From positions 1 through 6,261 of the forward strand of contig JAFPWQ010000310.1 in the NCBI GenBank assembly GCA_017394925.1: a stretch of DNA of 6,261 nt, given 5' to 3'. This document shows, piece after piece, positions 1-4,403 of this stretch. Position numbers and translations under genes: made by a program. The notes under the pieces are model-generated. The model was not told the DNA's origin, ran no database searches, and saw only the letters and a list, made by a program, of their open reading frames with translations. The stretch is from Synergistaceae bacterium (GTDB lineage: Bacteria; Synergistota; Synergistia; Synergistales; Aminobacteriaceae). Numbering within the stretch: position 1 is the stretch's first letter; each line of letters begins with the position of its first letter.

Positions 1-750
1 CTCTGAGACATTCTCAACCTTCATGTTATAGCGTACATGCTTACCTGCAAGTGCCCTTTCTGAATGTGCAGCTTCAACATCAAATTCTGCTGTAACCTCT
101 TCACCTTTGGACTTACCGATTAATGCCTCGCGTACCTGCTTTCTGATTGTCTCATCAGCAAGATTGATTTTCTCTCTGGTTGTGTCAGGCTTGGGCTGTT
201 CTGATGATTCAGAGCCGTCATCATTGAGCGTTCTGATTGTGAGTTCAACGTCAACTAAATCCCCGTCCTGCACCGCACGTTCTTCAGGTTTAAATTCTGA
301 AAGCTGTATTCTGATTCTCTTTGCGAGTCTGTCAACTGCTTCATCGTTTACTTCGCTTACTACCTTTTCGATTTCAAGCGAATCAATATCGGGCAGTTCA
401 ACTTCGGGTCTGACTTCAAACTTGATTTCGCATGTTACAGGCTTGCCTTCTGATAATGGTTCTGAAAGTTCAACGTTGGGTGTCTCAATGAGATCTAAAT
501 CATAATCGTCAACTATTTGCTTGAGTGTATCAGGCATAATCTTTTCGAGAGCTTCGTTATATATTGCATCACGTCCGAATCTCATTTCGAGTACGCCTCT
601 GTTTACTTTTCCTTTTCTGAATCCCGGAATATTTACCTGCTGAGACAATTCATGTAGTGTTTTGTTCAGTGCCTTTGTGAATTCTTCTGCTTCGATTTCG
701 AGTTTAATTCGGACAATATTTTTCTCTTGTCCCAGCAACTCATTTCTCAT
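1..750 (-). CDS. tig: Trigger factor, N-terminal 250 residues (3' end beyond the window)
   Basis: Ribosome-bound chaperone and peptidyl-prolyl isomerase that meets nascent chains at the exit tunnel. Reading the complement from the ATG at 750 gives 250 uninterrupted codons to the window edge. Residues 1-115 form the ribosome-binding domain and include GFRKGK at 43-48, the signature loop that docks on ribosomal protein L23. The PPIase domain follows from about residue 150 (VQDGDLVDVELTIR) to about 245, ending in the family-typical RALAGKHVRYNMKVENV. The C-terminal chaperone domain, normally another 170-190 residues, lies outside. The start has an AAAAGGAGT Shine-Dalgarno (complement of 763-771), but with 13 nt between GGAG and ATG, which is long. 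A sigma70-like promoter lies at 799-827. The gene is divergent from the trpB-like gene; the clpP/clpX/lon genes often found downstream of tig would lie outside the window. An open frame on the opposite strand at 107-505 is its shadow. Confidence 0.95.
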   Translation of the reverse strand, partial: MRNELLGQEKNIVRIKLEIEAEEFTKALNKTLHELSQQVNIPGFRKGKVNRGVLEMRFGRDAIYNEALEKIMPDTLKQIVDDYDLDLIETPNVELSEPLSEGKPVTCEIKFEVRPEVELPDIDSLEIEKVVSEVNDEAVDRLAKRIRIQLSEFKPEERAVQDGDLVDVELTIRTLNDDGSESSEQPKPDTTREKINLADETIRKQVREALIGKSKGEEVTAEFDVEAAHSERALAGKHVRYNMKVENVSE

Positions 751-762
751 GGTATGTGTATG

Positions 763-771
763 ACTCCTTTT
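763..771 (-). promoter_or_regulatory. Shine-Dalgarno of tig, long spacing
   Basis: The complement reads AAAAGGAGT. The gap from GGAG to the ATG at 750 is 13 nt, against a usual 5-9. No in-frame ATG, GTG or TTG lies closer, so the ATG at 750 remains the best start. Confidence 0.6.
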
Positions 772-798
772 ATGTTGTGAAATGGCAAATTTCAAGAA

Positions 799-827
799 AT
801 TCTATCATAAAAAAAAACGCGTGTAAA
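799..827 (-). promoter_or_regulatory. Probable sigma70-type promoter of tig
   Basis: On the complement, TTTACA (827-822) is followed after exactly 17 bp by TAGAAT (804-799). Each hexamer differs from consensus at one position. Transcription would start near 792 and give a leader of about 40 nt before the tig ATG. A run of T residues lies inside the spacer. Assignment is by consensus only. Confidence 0.65.
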
Positions 828-866
828 AAACTCAATAATGCGAGGCATAAATTATCAGCCATGCAA

Positions 867-872
867 TATAAT
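867..872 (+). promoter_or_regulatory. Candidate -10 element for the trpB-like gene
   Basis: A perfect TATAAT lies 41 bp upstream of the ATG at 913. No convincing -35 hexamer sits 16-18 bp upstream (the bases at 844-849 are GGCATA), so the promoter is either weak, activator-dependent, or wrongly called in AT-rich DNA. I see no T-box, leader peptide or attenuator in this 162-bp intergenic region. Confidence 0.35.
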
Positions 873-893
873 AATCCCTAAAAATTTTTACTG

Positions 894-901
894 AAGGAGA
901 G
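894..901 (+). promoter_or_regulatory. Shine-Dalgarno of the trpB-like gene, long spacing
   Basis: AAGGAGAG is a strong anti-SD match. GGAG ends at 899, leaving 13 nt to the ATG at 913. No alternative start lies between them, and the protein begins as expected for its family. Confidence 0.7.
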
Positions 902-912
902 TTTATACAGAC

Positions 913-2289
913 ATGAGCAAGTTAAGAGTGCCGTATAAAATTTATCTTGATGAGAAAGAGATTCCGACATCATGGTACAACGTCAGAGCGGACATGAAGA
1001 ATAAACCCGCACCTTTGATTCATCCGGGAACGCTTAAGCCTTTAACATTTGAGGAGATGCGTCCGATATTCTGCGATGAGTTAATCAAACAGGAACTTGA
1101 TGACACGACCGCATACATTCCGATTCCCGAAGAGATTTACAACTTCTATAAGATGTACAGACCTTCGCCTTTGACACATGCAGTATATCTTGAAGAATTA
1201 CTTGATACACCTGCGCATATATTCTACAAGTTCGAGGGCAATAATACATCTGGTTCTCATAAACTGAATTCTGCGATTGCTCAGGCATATTACGCAAAGA
1301 AACAGGGACTCAAAGGTGTAACGACAGAAACGGGAGCGGGTCAATGGGGAACGGCTTTAGCTATGGCATGTTCATTCTTTAAGCTGGAATGCAAAGTGTA
1401 CATGGTGAAAGTGTCATACGAACAGAAGCCATTCCGCCGCGAAGTAATGCGCACATATGGAGCAAAAGTAACGCCGTCTCCTTCAATGGATACGAACATC
1501 GGAAGAAAGATAAACGTAGAGCATCCCGGCACAACGGGTTCGCTTGGCTGTGCGATAAGTGAAGCCGTAGAAGTCGCAACATCAACGGAAGGCTATCGTT
1601 ACGTTCTGGGAAGTGTATTGAATCAGGTGTTGCTTCATCAGTCAGTGATAGGACTTGAGACCAAAGCGGCATGTGAGAAGTATGACATCAAGCCCGATAT
1701 TATTGTTGGCTGTGCAGGAGGAGGATCTAATCTCGGCGGATTAATTTCTCCGTTCATGGGCGAGAAGTTACGCGGCGAAGCTGACTATCGAATCATTGCA
1801 GTAGAACCTGCGAGCTGTCCGAGTTTCACGCGCGGAAAATTTGCGTATGATTTCTGCGACACGGGGAAAGTCTGCCCAATGGCGAAAATGTATACGCTCG
1901 GCCATGACTTTATCCCAAGTGCGAATCATGCAGGCGGACTTCGCTATCACGGAATGAGCAGCATACTCTCACAGCTGTATCATGACGGCTTAATGGAGGC
2001 GCGTTCGGTTGAACAGACGAGTGTATTCGAGGCCGCAGAGATGTTTGCCCGTGTTGAGGGTATACTTCCCGCTCCTGAATCGAGTCATGCGATTAGAGTC
2101 GGAATTGATGAGGCCCTGAAGTGCAAAGAGACCGGCGAAGAGAAGACTATCATCATTGGCCTCACTGGTACGGGATATTTCGACATGCTTGCGTACGAAA
2201 AGTATAACGACGGGACGATGACGGATTACATTCCGACGGACGAAGATTTAGCGAAGGGATTTGCGACTATTCCGAACGTGAATCTGTAA
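913..2289 (+). CDS. trpB: Tryptophan synthase beta chain, TrpB2 type
   Basis: PLP enzyme that condenses indole with L-serine to give L-tryptophan in the cytoplasm. At 458 residues it is longer than classical TrpB (about 400) and matches the TrpB2 (TrpB-related) subfamily, with the extended N-terminus (EIPTSWYNVRADM, 16-28) that family carries. The PLP Schiff-base lysine is K117 in GSHKLNSA (114-121). ETGAGQWG (139-146) supplies the catalytic glutamate E139, and GGGSN (269-273) is the phosphate-binding loop. VEP (297-299), HAGGLRYHG (339-347) and EGILPAPESSHA (382-393) are further family blocks. Near the C-terminus GLTGTG (416-421) has Thr418 where classical TrpB has the Ser that contacts the PLP ring nitrogen. 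No trpA or other trp gene adjoins it. TrpB2 enzymes couple poorly to TrpA in studied cases; proposed roles for stand-alone copies are indole salvage or serine deamination. Which applies here is open. Confidence 0.93.
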   Translation: MSKLRVPYKIYLDEKEIPTSWYNVRADMKNKPAPLIHPGTLKPLTFEEMRPIFCDELIKQELDDTTAYIPIPEEIYNFYKMYRPSPLTHAVYLEELLDTPAHIFYKFEGNNTSGSHKLNSAIAQAYYAKKQGLKGVTTETGAGQWGTALAMACSFFKLECKVYMVKVSYEQKPFRREVMRTYGAKVTPSPSMDTNIGRKINVEHPGTTGSLGCAISEAVEVATSTEGYRYVLGSVLNQVLLHQSVIGLETKAACEKYDIKPDIIVGCAGGGSNLGGLISPFMGEKLRGEADYRIIAVEPASCPSFTRGKFAYDFCDTGKVCPMAKMYTLGHDFIPSANHAGGLRYHGMSSILSQLYHDGLMEARSVEQTSVFEAAEMFARVEGILPAPESSHAIRVGIDEALKCKETGEEKTIIIGLTGTGYFDMLAYEKYNDGTMTDYIPTDEDLAKGFATIPNVNL

Positions 2290-2298
2290 ACATTAAGA

Positions 2299-2313
2299 CT
2301 GAAAAAATTTCAG
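2299..2313 (+). repeat. Small inverted repeat ahead of the trpB terminator
   Basis: CTGAAA (2299-2304) and TTTCAG (2308-2313) are perfect inverted copies around a 3-nt AAA loop, ending 1 nt before the main terminator stem. It may help protect the mRNA 3' end or be chance in AT-rich DNA. Confidence 0.4.
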
Positions 2314-2314
2314 G

Positions 2315-2358
2315 CAGGTTTGTACGCGGTGATTTTATTGCTGTACGAACCTGTTTTT
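2315..2358 (+). terminator. Rho-independent terminator of the trpB-like gene
   Basis: The left arm CAGGTTTGTAC (2315-2325) pairs with GTACGAACCTG (2343-2353) over 11 positions with a single U-G wobble, around a 17-nt loop. TTTTT (2354-2358) follows directly. The hairpin starts 25 nt after the stop codon, which is a standard arrangement. Confidence 0.85.
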
Positions 2359-2366
2359 GTTATGCT
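2338..2366 (+). promoter_or_regulatory. Possible promoter of the exported-protein gene, inside the terminator
   Basis: TTGCTG (2338-2343), a 17-bp spacer and TATGCT (2361-2366) form a moderate sigma70-like pair, with TG at 2358-2359 giving an extended -10. The -35 overlaps the terminator loop and right arm, and the leader would be about 26 nt. The downstream gene needs its own promoter because the terminator upstream is strong, and only 40 bp separate the two. Consensus matching only. Confidence 0.4.
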
Positions 2367-2384
2367 TATATGACCTCAAAAGTG

Positions 2385-2392
2385 AAAGGAAG
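2385..2392 (+). promoter_or_regulatory. Shine-Dalgarno that fixes the exported-protein start
   Basis: AAAGGAAG lies 8 nt (from GGA) before the ATG at 2399. It favours this start over the longer in-frame TTG at 2357, which falls in the terminator T-run, has no Shine-Dalgarno and would put charged residues ahead of the signal peptide. Confidence 0.75.
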
Positions 2393-2398
2393 ATATTA

Positions 2399-3877
2399 AT
2401 GCGCCGTGTAATTTCATTAGTCGTAATGTCAATCATAATGTCGTCATCAATGCCTGCATTATCTGAAGAGAAATATGACCCTCATAACACAATGCTTGCT
2501 TTGAACATGGCTATTGTGTCAGTTCACAGGATAGTAACGACAGAAGACAGAATAGTACTTCAGCATGAGTACGATAACATAATCAACAAGCTTGCACTCG
2601 GAAATATTGAGAGTGATTACGAGATGACAGGATTATATTCTGAGTTAATGAACTTCATCACGGGCAAGGGACTTCGCAAAGATGAATCAGAAAAACTACG
2701 AGAGAAATTCAAACGCCGTGAACAAAAACAAATTATTGAAGCGTTCTCAAAGATTAAGGCAAAAGGTAATAATTTACGGAGCGTTATAGGCAATCTTGCA
2801 GTCTCGTGTGTGTCATCATATCTTGAGTGTCAGAATGCAAGAGCAGAACTCCTTGAAGGTTTTGACAATGAGATGTGGAGATTGAAGAAAGAAGATATTG
2901 AAGAATGCAATCGTCTTCAGGTTATGCTGCTTAATGCGTCATGGAATTTATTGCGTCAGTATAAGCTGCCGGATGAATACAGATTGACGCAGGACAGTCT
3001 GAACGGATTCTACAAGGCCGTGAATGAATCAGACCCTTCAAAGAGACTGCGAATGTTGCGTGCGAGAAACGTTGAGAGAAATTTTCAGATGTATCCACCG
3101 TATTGGTACTATCGTGCAAAAGCTGCAATTGAATCGAACGATGATGAAGAAGCTACGAGGTGTTACGACAAATTTGCGGAGGTTTGGCGGCCTGTACTGA
3201 GGAATGACCCGTATAAACTTGAGGAGGCAAAGTACAGGGTGCAGAGGCTGGCGGCGAACTCAGAGGCTAAGCGTGAGGAGATTCGGCGATTGCTGGGAGT
3301 GATTCAGGACAACACTACGGCGGGAGACTGGAGCAATAATCTGTTTGTGGGGGTGGTGTATTTCCTGCTGGGCGATGAGGACGAGGGGATAGCGTGTGTT
3401 GAGGTTAATATTGACTTTAGTTATGAATATGAAATCAGCGAGGCAGTTCTTGCGAAAATGAGGAATGACGAATTCGACGTATTTACATTTAAGAGTCGTG
3501 ATTTAACGCGGAAGGATATTGTCGCCATAACCACGAAATATGGTTATTCTTCTAGTAATGACGATAAAAACAGATACAAATGGGAAGTCTCTGGTGCCAT
3601 AGGATCACATCTTACGGAAATTTATACATGTCGTTGGTTAAATATTTTCCCTTTGGGGCACGGTGCAGCTTTTTGTTTGAATGGTATTTTTACTCACAAA
3701 GAAATATTCTTCATTTTCTTTGGACATAAAGGTGATTTCTTAAGTTATGACGAATTACGGCATAATTCAGATATAAATTTAGATTACTTGAAAAAACGTT
3801 TTCCAGAGCAGGGACAAGAATTTTTCTTAGCTGTAATGGAACTTAAGGAACTAATGAAAATGAAAAAATTGGAGTAG
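2399..3877 (+). CDS. Exported protein of unknown function with TPR-like helices
   Basis: I do not recognise a characterised family. The protein has 492 residues from the ATG at 2399. A signal peptide is clear: MRR, a hydrophobic core (VISLVVMSIIM, 4-14), then a likely cleavage after ALS (20-22). No lipobox cysteine is present, so a periplasmic location is inferred. The mature protein is largely helical and charged. Residues 233-263 (YPPYWYYRAKAAIE, then EEATRCYDKFAEVW) look like one TPR unit, and 312-336 (SNNLFVGVVYFLLGDEDEG) like half of another; TPRs usually bind proteins. The last 135 residues lack TPR character and include an aromatic-rich stretch (431-441). Composition shifts within the gene: about 38% GC near 2550, about 53% at 3181-3420 with strong G-richness, then about 34% from 3481 to the end (hand counts). 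It ends TAG TAA, in tandem, then a hairpin. It appears to be a single-gene unit. Confidence 0.8.
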   Translation: MRRVISLVVMSIIMSSSMPALSEEKYDPHNTMLALNMAIVSVHRIVTTEDRIVLQHEYDNIINKLALGNIESDYEMTGLYSELMNFITGKGLRKDESEKLREKFKRREQKQIIEAFSKIKAKGNNLRSVIGNLAVSCVSSYLECQNARAELLEGFDNEMWRLKKEDIEECNRLQVMLLNASWNLLRQYKLPDEYRLTQDSLNGFYKAVNESDPSKRLRMLRARNVERNFQMYPPYWYYRAKAAIESNDDEEATRCYDKFAEVWRPVLRNDPYKLEEAKYRVQRLAANSEAKREEIRRLLGVIQDNTTAGDWSNNLFVGVVYFLLGDEDEGIACVEVNIDFSYEYEISEAVLAKMRNDEFDVFTFKSRDLTRKDIVAITTKYGYSSSNDDKNRYKWEVSGAIGSHLTEIYTCRWLNIFPLGHGAAFCLNGIFTHKEIFFIFFGHKGDFLSYDELRHNSDINLDYLKKRFPEQGQEFFLAVMELKELMKMKKLE

Positions 3878-3899
3878 TAACAATCACAAGACAATAAGA

Positions 3900-3928
3900 A
3901 AGGCGGAAGGGGCGACTCGTTCCGCCTT
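3900..3928. terminator. Bidirectional terminator between the exported-protein gene and vapD
   Basis: AAGGCGGAA (3900-3908) and TTCCGCCTT (3920-3928) form a perfect 9-bp GC-rich stem with an 11-nt loop. On the plus strand GATTTATT follows; on the minus strand TTTCTTATT follows. Both T-tracts are interrupted, so efficiency may be modest. Its place between two convergent genes fits use from both sides. Confidence 0.75.
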
Positions 3929-3962
3929 GATTTATTCGATTTTGAAATTTACGTAACCTACA

Positions 3963-4250
3963 TTAGAGTGCGGGCATTAGATCATTGTTGTCCTCTATAC
4001 GCAACATTCTAATATCCGTTACGCACTGTGAAAGCCAAGGAAGTTTCTTAGAAAGCTGCTGAGCAACAAGTACACACCTCACGGCATCTATAGTTTCATC
4101 ACCAAAATACAAACTGCCCTGCTGATGTGAAAAACCATTACGCTTGAGAAAACTTCCTATCTCGTTATAGGCATTATTAGGACTTGTCGGGGAGTAATAT
4201 TGTTTAAGGTCATCTATCTTAAGATCGAAAGCTATCACATAAGACGGCAT
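3963..4250 (-). CDS. vapD: VapD, Cas2-like endoribonuclease (toxin family)
   Basis: A complete 95-residue VapD; characterised members are about 90-95 residues. Family landmarks are YVIAFDL (4-10) with Asp9 at the end of the first strand, where Cas2-fold nucleases carry their metal-binding or catalytic Asp; NNAYNEIGSFLKRNGF (25-40); QQGSLYFGDE (43-52); and the near-invariant C-terminus RMLRIEDNNDLMP (81-93). Helicobacter pylori VapD has this ferredoxin-like Cas2 fold and purine-biased RNase activity, and Haemophilus VapD works as a toxin with VapX. No antitoxin-like ORF adjoins it here, so whether it is a toxin-antitoxin member is unknown. The start has AAAGGTGGAA with 8-nt spacing and an upstream TATAAT. 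It is AT-richer (about 38% GC by hand count) than the core genes, consistent with transfer, which is common for vapD. It is convergent with the exported-protein gene and divergent from typA. Confidence 0.93.
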   Translation of the reverse strand: MPSYVIAFDLKIDDLKQYYSPTSPNNAYNEIGSFLKRNGFSHQQGSLYFGDETIDAVRCVLVAQQLSKKLPWLSQCVTDIRMLRIEDNNDLMPAL

Positions 4251-4256
4251 ATTTCA

Positions 4257-4266
4257 TTCCACCTTT
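4257..4266 (-). promoter_or_regulatory. Shine-Dalgarno of vapD
   Basis: The complement reads AAAGGTGGAA, one mismatch from AAGGAGG, with 8 nt to the ATG at 4250. An ATG 7 nt further upstream is out of frame with VapD and is not the start. Confidence 0.65.
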
Positions 4267-4290
4267 ATCCCATAAATTTTATTTTTTTAC

Positions 4291-4296
4291 ATTATA
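4291..4296 (-). promoter_or_regulatory. Candidate -10 element of vapD
   Basis: The complement reads a perfect TATAAT about 40 nt upstream of the vapD start. The hexamer 17 bp further upstream (GTAGCA) matches the -35 consensus at only three positions. The surrounding DNA is very AT-rich, so a chance match is possible. Confidence 0.45.
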
Positions 4297-4331
4297 CACT
4301 AAAAAATAGCAACTGCTACATATTTTTACTC

Positions 4332-4345
4332 TTAGGTTTTCCTAA
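4332..4345. repeat. Short palindrome between vapD and typA
   Basis: TTAGG (4332-4336) and CCTAA (4341-4345) are inverted copies around TTTT. It sits where the -35 region of the proposed typA promoter would be and about 36 bp upstream of the vapD -10. It could be an operator for either gene, but a 5-bp arm is also easily chance. Confidence 0.25.
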
Positions 4346-4354
4346 AGCAACATG

Positions 4355-4363
4355 TGCTAAAAT
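4355..4363 (+). promoter_or_regulatory. Candidate extended -10 promoter of typA
   Basis: TGCTAAAAT is an extended -10 (TGn followed by TAAAAT, one mismatch from TATAAT). No good -35 lies 17 bp upstream, which extended -10 promoters tolerate. The leader would be about 34 nt. Confidence 0.45.
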
Positions 4364-4386
4364 TGCCAAAAAAAATTTATTACAAC

Positions 4387-4390
4387 AGGA
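4387..4390 (+). promoter_or_regulatory. Weak Shine-Dalgarno of typA
   Basis: AGGA is the only recognisable anti-SD match upstream of the ATG at 4404, with 13 nt between. The match is short and the spacing long, but the protein N-terminus aligns with the family from this ATG. Confidence 0.4.
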
Positions 4391-4403
4391 CTGATAATTT
4401 TTT

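Noticed and set aside
107..505. Plus-strand open frame of 132 codons
   Set aside because: It is the antisense of tig, serine/threonine-rich as expected from a reversed coding frame, and has no family resemblance.
751..912. T-box, attenuator or leader peptide ahead of the trpB-like gene
   Set aside because: No T-box core, Trp-codon leader or terminator-like hairpin is visible in this 162-bp divergent region.
1085..1950. Four minus-strand open frames inside the trpB-like gene (60-97 codons)
   Set aside because: All lie within a well-conserved coding gene, overlap each other and have no Shine-Dalgarno or recognisable product.
2357..2398. TTG at 2357 as start of the exported protein
   Set aside because: It lies in the terminator T-run, lacks a Shine-Dalgarno and would place charged residues before the signal peptide; the ATG at 2399 has AAAGGAAG at good spacing.
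2931..3128. Minus-strand open frame of 65 codons within the exported-protein gene
   Set aside because: Shadow frame with no coding features of its own.
3963..4250. Reading the Cas2-like gene as CRISPR cas2
   Set aside because: The C-terminal RMLRIEDNNDLMP and QQGSLYFGDE blocks are VapD-specific, and there is no cas1, no repeat array and no other cas gene in the window.
4200..4394. Plus-strand open frame of 64 codons as a possible VapD antitoxin
   Set aside because: It overlaps the vapD start antisense, runs through the AT-rich intergenic region and the typA promoter area, has no Shine-Dalgarno, and its Phe/Ile/Tyr-rich product looks like translated AT-rich DNA rather than an antitoxin.
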